Source: JAAEQD01 sp964521815 | Lineage (GTDB): Bacteria; Zixibacteria; MSB-5A5; UBA10806; 4484-95 | Assembly (NCBI GenBank): GCA_964521815.1 | Contig: CAZFSN010000008.1 | Coordinates: forward strand, 1-30,526 | DNA: 30,526 nt | Direction of reading: 5' to 3' | Part shown: positions 13,952 to 22,523 of the stretch, piece by piece | Layout of the letters: each line of letters opens with the position of its first letter | Numbering within the stretch: position 1 is the first letter of the stretch | Made by a program: the position numbers and the translations under genes | Notes under the pieces: model-generated | What the model was told of the DNA's origin: nothing | The model's database searches: none | What the model saw: only the letters and a program-made list of their open reading frames with translations

Positions 13952-15466
13952 TTAAAGCCTGGCTTTGTATTCAGCCCTAAACTTCTCGCCTGCCTGCTTT
14001 AATTTCGCGATCAAAGCGTCATCGAGAATTTTCTTCTGCTTGATTTCGTGACCGACATCGGGATATTCTTTTTCCATGAATTGATGATATTCTTCTTCGA
14101 ACTGCTTGACTTTTTCAACCGGAATATCATCGACCATGCCATTACCGGCCATCCAGAGTATCATTACCTGTTTTTCCATCGGCATAGGTACGTATTGGCC
14201 CTGTTTTAATATCTCTTCGGTAACTTTGCCGCGGGTAAGCTGTCTGACAGTCGCTTCATCGAGATCCGATCCGAACTGGGCAAAAGCTTTGAGTTCGCGA
14301 TATTGGGCCAAGTCCAAACGAAGTGAACCGGCGACCTTTTTCATCGCTTTGGTCTGGGCATTACCGCCGACACGAGATACCGAAATACCCACGTTGATAG
14401 CCGGCCTGAAACCCGCGTAGAACAGATCCGATTCAAGAAATATCTGGCCATCGGTGATAGAGATAACGTTCGTCGGAATATAAGCTGACACATCGCCGGC
14501 CTGAGTTTCAATGACAGGCAAGGCTGTTAAAGAGCCGCCGCCGAATTCATCACTCATCTTGGCCGCTCTTTCCAATAAGCGCGAATGCAGATAAAACACA
14601 TCTCCGGGATAGGCTTCACGGCCCGGAGGGCGGCGAACCAGCAGCGATAACTGCCGATAGGCTTGCGCCTGTTTTGACAAGTCATCATATATACACAGGG
14701 CATGTTTGCCATTGTCCCGCAGATGTTCGCCCATAGCGCAACCGCCGTAAGGCGCGATAAATTGCAACGGCGCGGGATCGGAGGCTGAGGCCACAATCAC
14801 CGTCGTATAATCCATAGCCCCATTATCTTCCAGTATTTTCACGACGCTGGCGACAGTTGAGGATTTTTGACCTATCGCCACATAAAAACAATAAATGTCC
14901 GAATCGCGCTGATTGATAATAGTATCGATTGCCAGAGCAGTTTTGCCTGTTTGACGGTCGCCGATAATCAATTCGCGTTGTCCCCGGCCAATCGGAATCA
15001 TCGAGTCAATCGATTTTAATCCGGTCTGGACAGGTTCTTTCACCGGCTGGCGGGAAACCACGTTAGGGGCTTCGATTTCAATAGGTCTGTATTCCTCGGT
15101 GACAATCGGACCCTTGCCATCCAGCGGCTGACCCAGCGGATTGACTACCCTGCCGATCAGGGCGTCGCCGACAGGTACGCGTGCTACCGCTCCTGTACAT
15201 TTTACCGTGTCACCTTCCTTGATATTCGTGTCCGGCCCAAAAATAGCCGCCGACACGGAATCCTCTTCGAGGTTTAGTACCATGCCGATAATGTCGCCGG
15301 GAAACTGCAATAGCTCGGACATCATGGCATCCTCTAAACCCCAAATACGGGCAATACCATCGCCAACCTGAAGAATGGTACCAACCGATTCCATCTCCAG
15401 CTTGGTTTGATATTTTTCAATCTCTTTTTGTAATATTGAACTAACTTCTTCAGGGCGGAAAGCCAT
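13952..15466 (-). CDS. atpA: ATP synthase F1 alpha subunit
   Basis: The non-catalytic nucleotide-binding subunit, 504 aa. The P-loop GDRQTGKT is at 169-176, and the arginine-finger region near VGGNAQTKAMKKVAGSLRL is intact. The length is standard. The ATG at 15464-15466 has AGAGGTG upstream. Confidence 0.98.
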   Translation of the reverse strand: MAFRPEEVSSILQKEIEKYQTKLEMESVGTILQVGDGIARIWGLEDAMMSELLQFPGDIIGMVLNLEEDSVSAAIFGPDTNIKEGDTVKCTGAVARVPVGDALIGRVVNPLGQPLDGKGPIVTEEYRPIEIEAPNVVSRQPVKEPVQTGLKSIDSMIPIGRGQRELIIGDRQTGKTALAIDTIINQRDSDIYCFYVAIGQKSSTVASVVKILEDNGAMDYTTVIVASASDPAPLQFIAPYGGCAMGEHLRDNGKHALCIYDDLSKQAQAYRQLSLLVRRPPGREAYPGDVFYLHSRLLERAAKMSDEFGGGSLTALPVIETQAGDVSAYIPTNVISITDGQIFLESDLFYAGFRPAINVGISVSRVGGNAQTKAMKKVAGSLRLDLAQYRELKAFAQFGSDLDEATVRQLTRGKVTEEILKQGQYVPMPMEKQVMILWMAGNGMVDDIPVEKVKQFEEEYHQFMEKEYPDVGHEIKQKKILDDALIAKLKQAGEKFRAEYKARL

Positions 15467-15478
15467 AACGCACCTCTA

Positions 15479-16027
15479 TCAATGAACCTTGACTTTAAGA
15501 AGGTTATTTCTTAAATCTTGAAGTTGTTGTCTAATCGATCTGTCAATAACCTTGTTGTGGAGATAAACTATTATCCCCCCGATGATCGATTTATCGATTT
15601 TATGTTTGATTTCTATTTTCTTGCCGGTGGTCTTCTCCAGTTTCACGATTAACTGATCCTTCAGATCGCTATCAAGATGAGTGGCTGTTATCACGCGGGC
15701 TTTAATCAAGCCCTGGTAATCTTCTATCAGCTTTTCGAATTCATCAGCTATATCGGGCAGAAGCTCAGTTCGATGTTTTTCCAGAAGTAAATCCAGAAAA
15801 AGCAAAAGCCGTGGCGATAGTCTGGTCGTGAACAAATCTTTCAGAAGCTTCTTTTTTTGTTCGATCGGTATTTGCGGCGCTTTTAGATAAATTAAAAACT
15901 GCTTATCTTTATTGGAAAACGAACTGATCTGATGAAGGTCGGTAGCAACTATGTCGAGAGAGTTGCCGGCCTGGGCGGTTTTAAATAGCGCCAGAGCGTA
16001 TCTTCTTGCTACCCGGGTCTCTCTCAT
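15479..16027 (-). CDS. atpH: ATP synthase F1 delta subunit
   Basis: 182 aa. It links the peripheral stalk to the top of F1. The N-terminal six-helix domain starts with the typical RRYALALFKTAQ, and the C-terminal part carries the family's GGIIVYLHNKVIDRSIR pattern. The start overlaps the atpF stop in ATGA. Confidence 0.95.
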   Translation of the reverse strand: MRETRVARRYALALFKTAQAGNSLDIVATDLHQISSFSNKDKQFLIYLKAPQIPIEQKKKLLKDLFTTRLSPRLLLFLDLLLEKHRTELLPDIADEFEKLIEDYQGLIKARVITATHLDSDLKDQLIVKLEKTTGKKIEIKHKIDKSIIGGIIVYLHNKVIDRSIRQQLQDLRNNLLKVKVH

Positions 16028-16530
16028 TTCGCCTTTTCCACTTCATCGATGAAGCTGTGAATTAAGCTCCGATGTTTGGCGTCATCGAGTTTTTCGGAAA
16101 TAATTTTCTCGGTCGCGTAAATAGCCATATTGACCATTTCATCGCGAAGTTCGATCTTGGCTTTGGCGACATCGCGGCCCAGTTCATCCCGGGCTTTGCT
16201 GATAATGTCTTTCGCTTCGGCCCGAGCCTGTTCCCTGACTTCCGCCGCGACTTTGTTGCCCTCAGCGACAGCCTCCTGAATCTTGGACCTGGCCTCGGCT
16301 TCTATATCTTTCAGCTTATTTTGATAATCAGCCAAAACCTCGGCGGCTTCCGCTTTGGTCTCCTCCGCTGATTCAAGATCGCCCTGTATTTTCGACCGCC
16401 GTTGCTCTAACATCCCTAATAAGGGCTTCCAGGCAAAGGCTTTTAAAATCCATACGGCTATTATGAAACCAATAATCTGGGTCAATAATTCGGGGCCTTT
16501 TATGCCCAGCGAATCAAGGATTCCTCCCAT
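16024..16530 (-). CDS. atpF: ATP synthase Fo b subunit
   Basis: The peripheral stalk, 168 aa. One N-terminal membrane helix (about 12-30) is followed by a long, highly charged alpha helix (about 40-160) rich in Ala, Glu, Lys and Arg, which dimerises as a right-handed coiled coil. The ATG at 16528-16530 has GGGGGAGGA upstream. Only one b-type gene is present, so the stalk is presumably a homodimer. Confidence 0.95.
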   Translation of the reverse strand: MGGILDSLGIKGPELLTQIIGFIIAVWILKAFAWKPLLGMLEQRRSKIQGDLESAEETKAEAAEVLADYQNKLKDIEAEARSKIQEAVAEGNKVAAEVREQARAEAKDIISKARDELGRDVAKAKIELRDEMVNMAIYATEKIISEKLDDAKHRSLIHSFIDEVEKAK

Positions 16531-16573
16531 ATATCCTCCCCCGGGTCTGATATTATCCCGGTAAAAATATCAA

Positions 16574-16783
16574 TTACTTGAGGAGGATGACCGCAACCAG
16601 AGCGTAAATGGTCAGAGCCTCAATAAAAGCGGCACCAATGATCATGCCGGTCTGGATCTTGCCGGCCGCTTCCGGCTGACGGCCCATGGCTTCCATCGCC
16701 ATACCAACAGCTTTCCCAAGACCTAAGCCCGAGCCAACAGCCGCGATAGCCACGGTCAATGGAAGTAACAATTCAGCGCCCAC
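16574..16783 (-). CDS. atpE: ATP synthase Fo c subunit (probably proton-type)
   Basis: A two-helix ring subunit of 69 aa. The loop motif RQPEA is at 35-39 and the ion carboxylate is Glu55 (AFIEALTIY). By alignment to the Na+-binding c subunit of Ilyobacter, the ligand Gln is Leu22 here and the Ser after the Glu is Ala56. That argues for H+ coupling. Helix 1 has the packing motif GSGLGLG. The start is GTG at 16781-16783, with AAGGAGG upstream. Confidence 0.97.
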   Translation of the reverse strand: MGAELLLPLTVAIAAVGSGLGLGKAVGMAMEAMGRQPEAAGKIQTGMIIGAAFIEALTIYALVAVILLK

Positions 16784-16813
16784 AATTCCTCCTTTTAAGG
16801 TTATTTATAATTA

Positions 16814-17803
16814 TTATTGATGTTCTTCTTCCTCATGATGAGTCATGAGTGAAAAGTAAATTGTCGACAACAAAGTAAACACCAGCGCCTGAACAAAACT
16901 CGTTAAAAGCGCCAGAAATATAAACGGCACATGCAAAGGAATTCCCGGCAGCCAGGCCGGAGGATGGAAAGCCGACGTAATTAAAATACCCAAGCCGACG
17001 AAAATCGCCAGAAGCATATCCTCGCCGGAAATATTACCGAATAAACGCAAAGACAGTGAAATCGGTTTGGCCAACTCCCCTATTATATGAAGCGGGAAAT
17101 TCAAAGGTACCAAACACCATTCGACAGTCGATTTGGGCGAACCCATAAAGTGATAGATATAACCCCAGGGCCCTTGTTCCTTTATGCCTTCCAGTTGAAC
17201 ATAGAGAAATACGCAAATCGCCAGCGCCAGAGTAGTATTTAATTTCGATGTCGATGAGAACATGCCGGGGAACAAACCCAGAATGTTCATCACGAATATG
17301 TAAACGAACAATGTCCCCAGAAACGGCACATACTTGCGGCCTTTTTCACCAAGAATACCAATTACCATATTGGATAATGCTTCTACGGTGAATTCAATGA
17401 AATTCTGTAACTTACCGGGTATTATGGTTCTTTTCCGATACACCTTTATACAGAAAAATGATAAGAACAGAATAACCACTCCGGAAAATATCGGCGCGTG
17501 CCAGATCATTAGCCAATCCGTAATCGACCCTGGAAATAAAATATGGGCCAACTCGAGCCAATTGGGTAATTCGGGAGCGGCGCCATGCCCGGCCGCTTCA
17601 CCGGCATGCCCGGCTGCCCCGGCGGCGTGACCGGCAACGGTATGAAGCGTGTCGGCGGCGTGATTGGCGATTATTTGTAAAGTGTCCGCCGTATGCCCGG
17701 CGACAGAATGCGCGGTGTCGGCGATGTGTTCGGATGCTTCATGGGCGTGTTCCTGAGTTTGGGCCAGCACATTACTTATAACCAGGGCCAGCTTTTCTAT
17801 CAT
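16814..17803 (-). CDS. atpB: ATP synthase Fo a subunit with His-rich repeat N-terminus
   Basis: The proton-channel subunit, 329 aa against 271 in E. coli. The essential Arg is R253 in SLRLFGN, and the C-terminal helices are normal. The first 78 residues are extra: a hydrophobic start that may be a signal or anchor (about 4-14), then Ala/His-rich repeats (three 11-residue units at 26-58, then two 7-residue units at 59-72) with 10 His in 55 residues. Long His-rich N-termini on subunit a are, to my knowledge, common in Bacteroidota-type lineages, but the regular repeat here is striking. The ATG overlaps the atpI stop in ATGA, with AGGTGA upstream. Confidence 0.96.
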   Translation of the reverse strand: MIEKLALVISNVLAQTQEHAHEASEHIADTAHSVAGHTADTLQIIANHAADTLHTVAGHAAGAAGHAGEAAGHGAAPELPNWLELAHILFPGSITDWLMIWHAPIFSGVVILFLSFFCIKVYRKRTIIPGKLQNFIEFTVEALSNMVIGILGEKGRKYVPFLGTLFVYIFVMNILGLFPGMFSSTSKLNTTLALAICVFLYVQLEGIKEQGPWGYIYHFMGSPKSTVEWCLVPLNFPLHIIGELAKPISLSLRLFGNISGEDMLLAIFVGLGILITSAFHPPAWLPGIPLHVPFIFLALLTSFVQALVFTLLSTIYFSLMTHHEEEEHQ

Positions 17804-18189
17804 AATACTTTCACCTGTGGTTTTGAATCAAGTTGAAGCAGATGACGGCTTAACACTTTTAAAACCGATACCGCCAGTATCGATGAAAAACCCCATACCA
17901 GACCATAGATTGGAGGATAGCTCCAGATCACCAGCAAATACCCCAGGAAATAGATGACGGGGAATTTTACCAGCATAAATATCGCTAACAGAACTTTATT
18001 CTTTGGTTCGGGCGTTATTAATTGAACGATTAAAAATTTAATCGCAAAAAGATTAAGGCAAGCCCAGAGGCAGCCTAATAAATAGGCAATCGCGAAAGGC
18101 ATCGAAATATATATTGCCAAAAATGGAAACAGCACCGCGGCCAGAATCAGGGAGGTCTTGATTATTCGGTTGACGAAATCGAGAGTCAT
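17800..18189 (-). CDS. atpI: AtpI-like membrane protein of the ATP synthase operon
   Basis: A 129-aa protein with about four hydrophobic segments, placed between atpZ and atpB with ATGA overlaps on both sides. Size, topology and position fit the ATP synthase subunit I family, which helps assemble the c ring. Sequence conservation in this family is low, so context carries the call. Confidence 0.75.
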   Translation of the reverse strand: MTLDFVNRIIKTSLILAAVLFPFLAIYISMPFAIAYLLGCLWACLNLFAIKFLIVQLITPEPKNKVLLAIFMLVKFPVIYFLGYLLVIWSYPPIYGLVWGFSSILAVSVLKVLSRHLLQLDSKPQVKVL

Positions 18190-18410
18190 TTAGGTTTTCC
18201 AGTGCTCTTCTTTATCAGATTGTAAATTTCTTTGGCGGCCGAGGCAAATCCTAACCCCAGCCCGATTATTGAAAAAACACTCCCTGTGCCAAGTCTCCCG
18301 TCAACCCAGCCGCCTAAATAATAACCAATCAGCGGAGCCACAACCAGAATCACGGGAATGACTGTCGCGATTGCCAGTTGGCGGTAACCTGAATACTTGT
18401 CATTATCCAT
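18186..18410 (-). CDS. atpZ: AtpZ/AtpI-type F1Fo accessory protein
   Basis: A 74-aa, two-helix membrane protein. The GYYLGGWVDGRLGT turn between the helices is the hallmark of the AtpZ family (F1Fo-ATPase gene 1), linked to ATP synthase assembly and Mg/Ca transport. It is the first gene of the operon and overlaps atpI in ATGA. The ATG is at 18408-18410, with GGCGGA upstream. Confidence 0.88.
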   Translation of the reverse strand: MDNDKYSGYRQLAIATVIPVILVVAPLIGYYLGGWVDGRLGTGSVFSIIGLGLGFASAAKEIYNLIKKSTGKPK

Positions 18411-18433
18411 TCATCCGCCATTCAAAACTCTGC

Positions 18434-18463
18434 ATAATTAAATAATTATTGATTTACAGTCAA
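18434..18463 (-). promoter_or_regulatory. Candidate atp operon promoter
   Basis: TTGACT (18458-18463), an 18-nt spacer and AATTAT (18434-18439) on the minus strand, about 25 nt before the atpZ ATG. The -35 is good and the -10 is poor. The 316-bp region 18411-18726 is AT-rich, holds this and the plus-strand site at 18490, and shows no small gene. Confidence 0.35.
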
Positions 18464-18489
18464 GCCTTTTTTGCGATTTTTTTCACATG

Positions 18490-18518
18490 TTGACAACAAA
18501 ATGAAAATAACATATTAA
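18490..18518 (+). promoter_or_regulatory. Candidate promoter for the NADP oxidoreductase
   Basis: A perfect TTGACA (18490-18495), a 17-nt spacer and TATTAA (18513-18518, 4/6) on the plus strand. The -35 lies within the palindrome TGTTGACAACA. It would leave a leader of about 200 nt before the gene at 18727, and several closer AT-rich -10-like words exist. Confidence 0.35.
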
Positions 18519-18726
18519 CATATTTAGCCTTTTAATCAGCTTGGAATTAATAAGTTATCGGGAATTTGCTGAAAATTATATAATAATGATTTATTTCATA
18601 TTTATAAATAATCATCCTTAAGGAAACCTTTTGAGCATTGCTATATTTATTATAACATTATTGCAATGATTATAACAAAGAGATCAGAAAAAAGGATGAA
18701 GAAAATTATTGAAGGAGACACACCCG

Positions 18727-19359
18727 ATGAAGATTTCAATTATTGGCACAGGTAATGTCGGTAGAACTCTCGGCCAAAGATGGGCTGAAAAAGGCCATGA
18801 AATTATTTTTGGATCGCGAGACCCTGGCAGTAACAAAGCGATGGAATTAGTTAAAAAAATCGATAAAAATTGTAAGGCGTTTGGGGTTACTAAAGCAGTC
18901 GAAGAATCGGCAATAATTGTCCTGTCGATACCCTGGTCGGCTGTCAAAGATACAATTAAAGCTATGGGCAATCTTGACGGCAAAATCCTGATCGATTGTA
19001 CTAATCCGATCGCGGCTGATTTCAGCAGTCTTTCTATCGGCACGACCACCTCCGCCGGCGAGCAAATTGCCAATTGGGCAAAAGGCGCGAAAGTCGTCAA
19101 GGCTTTTAATTCAACCGGTTCGGATAATATGGCCAACCCGATTTACGGCGATCAGAAAATCACCATGCTCGTTTGCGGTGATAATCCCGATGCCAAAAAA
19201 CAAGTAATGGCTTTAGCTGAAGAGATCGATTTTGAAGCCCAGGATGCCGGCGATATAATCGCCGCCCGTTTCTTGGAACCGCTGGCCATGTTATGGGTTC
19301 ACCTGGGCTATAAAGTCGGGTTGGGACCGAATTTCGCTTTCAAAATTATCAAGCGATAG
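18727..19359 (+). CDS. NADP-dependent oxidoreductase, F420 reductase-like family
   Basis: A 210-aa single-domain protein with a dinucleotide-binding N-terminus, GTGNVGRTLGQRWAEKGHE, and the following GSRDPGS, whose Ser-Arg is typical of NADP selection. This is the short NAD(P)-binding family that includes F420H2:NADP oxidoreductases (motifs DCTNPI and KAFNSTG). Whether it uses F420 or reduces another substrate cannot be told. The ATG at 18727 is chosen because GAAGGAG lies 9 nt upstream; an earlier TTG would include the ribosome site in the protein. It is monocistronic and divergent from the atp operon. Confidence 0.85.
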   Translation: MKISIIGTGNVGRTLGQRWAEKGHEIIFGSRDPGSNKAMELVKKIDKNCKAFGVTKAVEESAIIVLSIPWSAVKDTIKAMGNLDGKILIDCTNPIAADFSSLSIGTTTSAGEQIANWAKGAKVVKAFNSTGSDNMANPIYGDQKITMLVCGDNPDAKKQVMALAEEIDFEAQDAGDIIAARFLEPLAMLWVHLGYKVGLGPNFAFKIIKR

Positions 19360-19420
19360 TTAATAACTATCGAGGTTGATGGCAAGGTAGAGAAAAATCT
19401 AAAGTATGCACATGTTACGT

Positions 19421-19507
19421 CAAGTCCTTCCCGCAGGGTGTGATCGCTAGGACCTTAAGGCCTGACTTGGATTAGCAGACAGGTCACGCTTCGCTACGAC
19501 CTGCCTG
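19421..19507. repeat. Two-hairpin intergenic element, possibly multi-copy
   Basis: CAAGTC (19421-19426) pairs with GACTTG (19464-19469). Then a 10-nt arm, 19476-19485, pairs with 19498-19507 with one mismatch (core CAGGTC/GACCTG). The base composition is richer in GC than the surrounding intergenic DNA. The look is that of a small REP- or MITE-like repeat between convergent genes, but only one copy is in the window, so copy number is unknown. No clear T-run follows. Confidence 0.35.
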
Positions 19508-19540
19508 AACGCAAACCTTTATTTTGTCAACAGTCTGGCG

Positions 19541-22177
19541 CTATTTCAATAGCATCATTTTCTTTGTTTCGATAATCGCGCCGGCTGTAATTTTATAAAA
19601 ATATATACCGGATGGTACAGCGTTAGCATCCCATACAAGTCGATAAATACCGGCGGGCATTGATTTATCCGTCAAGGTTTCGATTGACCTGCCCAGTATA
19701 TCGAATATCTCAATTTTAACATCGGACTGTTTATCTAACGAATATGAAATCACCGTTTGGGCGTTAAATGGGTTGGGATAATTTTGGTTTAGAATAGTCG
19801 CGCGGGAAAGAGGCGCATCTGCGCCGTCAATGTTGGTTGGTGAATATAAAAACTGAAAAGCGGCCGCTATGAAAATTGCTCGATCATCGTATCCCGGGTA
19901 ATTGCTATTGATTCCTTCGGCGCCAAAACCTGCAGTAAGCGCAGAGTAGCCATCACGAACCCCCACCATTGCCGGAGCATCCATTGACGAATACCTGGCT
20001 AATACCAGGCCATCGCCCAGCACATCCAGTACATCTTGCGATGACTGATTATTGGGCCCCTCATTGCCGCCGGTAAGAAACCTCAGTCCCTCAAATTCGG
20101 TCTCGGTTTCGCCTATCACGGCATGGCTCGTGGTTCTTCCGGTATAGTTTACTTTTAAATAACTATTAAGAAGCAGCATATCCTCCGTTGTGCCACGTTC
20201 GGTTAGCCTCTGGACAAAATCCTGGCTGGTCATTAATAGCCGGCCGTTATTATCAAGGTAATTAATTAAGCCATTGACATCCTCTAAAGGCATAGCCTCG
20301 GTCCGAGTATCTCCGGTAAACCAAATAACAATCGGATATGAATTTAAATTATCCGCCGGTGAACCCTGAGTAAATATATCCCAGATTTCATATAGTAGAT
20401 TATGAAAATCCAAAGCATCCGTTAAATATGTTTCCAAATTATCGCCGCTATCATCATCAACCAGTAAAACATCCGGGGTGCCAATTACGAGTCGGCGCGT
20501 AAATTCTTGTTGATAACCACCGCTATTGGCCGAAAAAGTTAAAGTGAAAGTAACGAAATTACTTGGAAAGTCATCGGGGATCGAAAAAGTAATTGGATCG
20601 GATTGATTATTAAATGGCGTGTTTATCGGTAAATTACCAAAAGATGTCATTGGATCAGAAAATGTAATCCCAGGATCGGATACCGTGACGGTCACAGTAA
20701 GGTTTTCAGCTCCGGCCCTTATATTCCTGGCGGTAAACAATAAATTACAGGTCTCCCCTGCCTCTGGACGGCCATTGTTATTGCCGTTATAAGAATCATC
20801 GAATTGCAGGCTCAAAAGCTCATATAATGGAGAATCATACATTATATAAAGATCCGCATGCATGATGGAGTCCGAATCGGAGATATAGGCTACACTTACT
20901 TCCGATGGTCCATATAAATACAGCCAGGCATTGGGTATGGAAAAATCATCAAAAATTCTGTTATTGGATAATCCCGGCCAGGGGTCGCCGGGGTCGGCGC
21001 TATTATTGTGTTCAAGATCGAATTCACCATCGGCTTGTTCGACCGCAACTAAGTACCTGTCCTGGTTGTCGTTATTGTTCTGGGTTTCATCGACATGATA
21101 AATTAGCAAGCCGTCACCGGGTAAATAAGAATCAAAAAGCGTCCTTTGACGGTTTTCCACCAAGAAATATTGAAAAAAGGGATCGCCCAAACTAAATAAT
21201 CTATAGATATCCGGTGCGAATTCTACGGCGTCGATTTGCTCATTGGACAGATTTTCATAAATATCTTGAGGATAAACAAAACCCAGCCGTAGCTTGCACC
21301 AGGCATCGAAATGAACTGGCGTTCGGCCGCCATCGGCCCAAACACCGCCGGCCATTATCGACCAAAATCCTACCCCTTGTGAATCATATCCATAATCATA
21401 GAGATCCGGCAATCCCAGCACGTGGCCGAATTCGTGGCAAAAAACGCCAATATTTACCATACCAATGCCGCCGTTTTCTTCTGGTTCCATAGAATAACTA
21501 TAAACATACACACTATCATTAGTATTTATATGGCCATTGGTAACCCAGGCATGGGAATGGATATGATTCAAGTTGCCGGTATTTTCATAACCGGGCCCGG
21601 CATGTACAACAAAAAGGCCATCCACCATACCATCGTGATCATTATCATAAGGAGAAAAATCGATATCGGGATCGGCCGCCAAAACCGCATCCTCGGCCAA
21701 TCGCTGGGCATTTCGTGGATAATCGCCAAATCCGCGCTGTCCATCGGCATAGTAAGTGGATAACTCCGGCATTCTGTACCATTGGGTGACCTGACCTAGT
21801 AGCAAGGCCTGCCCATATGATGTCTCAAAGTAATAATCTGACATGCTGCCGGGTTGATACAATCTCTCGGAAAATAGTAGGCTATCAAAATCCTCCGGCT
21901 CGGCTGCGAGACTACCATCCGTATATGGCATATCATCGAAATCTGCCAATACTATGATGCAATAAAGCGTATCAATATCAGTGGTTAGACCTAATCTAAT
22001 CGGATCGGGATTAGCTTGCCAGACTCCTTTTGCTCGAGCCGCGCGGTCGGCCTGTACAATCTGATCCAACTGTCCCGAATGTCTTAGCATCTCGACAATT
22101 TCCGGAGCCAATGGTACTGCCAGTGCTGTTTGAATTGTAATTATTAAACCGAATAGCAAACTTAATATTTTGGCCAT
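19541..22177 (-). CDS. Secreted M6-family metalloprotease with type IX-like sorting domain
   Basis: 878 aa. A signal peptide (about 1-20, ending ALA) is followed by an M6 (immune inhibitor A-like) zinc protease domain with HEFGHVLGLPD at 248-258, the family's HExxHxxGxxD, and a downstream Met-turn-like SIMAGG (273-278). A calcium-type DxDxDGxxxD run is at 178-186. Beta-rich regions follow. The last ~80 residues, from NYPNPFN, form the Ig-like C-terminal domain used for outer-membrane secretion in FCB-group bacteria (VPSGIYFYKI). The ATG at 22175-22177 has GGGAGGA upstream. Likely extracellular or surface-bound and degrading proteins. It stands alone, with no secretion genes nearby. Confidence 0.93.
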   Translation of the reverse strand: MAKILSLLFGLIITIQTALAVPLAPEIVEMLRHSGQLDQIVQADRAARAKGVWQANPDPIRLGLTTDIDTLYCIIVLADFDDMPYTDGSLAAEPEDFDSLLFSERLYQPGSMSDYYFETSYGQALLLGQVTQWYRMPELSTYYADGQRGFGDYPRNAQRLAEDAVLAADPDIDFSPYDNDHDGMVDGLFVVHAGPGYENTGNLNHIHSHAWVTNGHINTNDSVYVYSYSMEPEENGGIGMVNIGVFCHEFGHVLGLPDLYDYGYDSQGVGFWSIMAGGVWADGGRTPVHFDAWCKLRLGFVYPQDIYENLSNEQIDAVEFAPDIYRLFSLGDPFFQYFLVENRQRTLFDSYLPGDGLLIYHVDETQNNNDNQDRYLVAVEQADGEFDLEHNNSADPGDPWPGLSNNRIFDDFSIPNAWLYLYGPSEVSVAYISDSDSIMHADLYIMYDSPLYELLSLQFDDSYNGNNNGRPEAGETCNLLFTARNIRAGAENLTVTVTVSDPGITFSDPMTSFGNLPINTPFNNQSDPITFSIPDDFPSNFVTFTLTFSANSGGYQQEFTRRLVIGTPDVLLVDDDSGDNLETYLTDALDFHNLLYEIWDIFTQGSPADNLNSYPIVIWFTGDTRTEAMPLEDVNGLINYLDNNGRLLMTSQDFVQRLTERGTTEDMLLLNSYLKVNYTGRTTSHAVIGETETEFEGLRFLTGGNEGPNNQSSQDVLDVLGDGLVLARYSSMDAPAMVGVRDGYSALTAGFGAEGINSNYPGYDDRAIFIAAAFQFLYSPTNIDGADAPLSRATILNQNYPNPFNAQTVISYSLDKQSDVKIEIFDILGRSIETLTDKSMPAGIYRLVWDANAVPSGIYFYKITAGAIIETKKMMLLK

Positions 22178-22341
22178 TATTCCTCCCTTAAAGCAAATTC
22201 ACACACATCCTTATTTAAGCTTTAAAATTAACACCTAAATATAAAATAATATGGTATTTATTTTAAACAATATATATCTTCCCGAAGCAGTAAATTTAGT
22301 ATTTTTTCATTTTATTGTAACTTATTGAAGAGCAACAAAAA

Positions 22342-22414
22342 AGCGGGAGACGAGGCTCGAACTCGCGACAACCACCTTGGCAAGGTGGGGCTCTACCAAC
22401 TGAGCTACTCCCGC
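22342..22414 (-). tRNA. tRNA-Gly (GCC)
   Basis: A 73-nt cloverleaf on the minus strand: acceptor GCGGGAG/CTCCCGC, D-arm with AGTTGGTA, anticodon stem CCACC/GGTGG with loop TTGCCAA (anticodon GCC), T-arm with TTCGAGC and discriminator T. CCA is not encoded. A six-T run follows immediately. The gene is transcribed alone from the promoter at 22427-22454. Confidence 0.97.
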
Positions 22415-22426
22415 GTGGCAGTGCTA

Positions 22427-22454
22427 AATATAAAAACCACGCGACCGTTGTCAA
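22427..22454 (-). promoter_or_regulatory. tRNA-Gly promoter
   Basis: TTGACA (22449-22454), a 16-nt spacer and TATATT (22427-22432) on the minus strand, placing the start about 6 nt before the mature tRNA. It is useful as a standard for strong promoters in this genome. Confidence 0.75.
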
Positions 22455-22523
22455 GGTAAAATGTTAAAGAGTTCTCCTGTTTTTTTTCTGTAGGTTAAGT
22501 TCCGTTTAGCCAAATGCCGGTAT

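Noticed and set aside
14554..14796. Second minus-strand open frame within atpA
   Set aside because: A shadow of the conserved atpA frame, with no motif of its own.
21422..21763. 113-codon plus-strand open frame opposite the M6 protease
   Set aside because: It lies opposite the conserved zinc site region, has an Ile/Met-rich low-complexity translation and no ribosome site.
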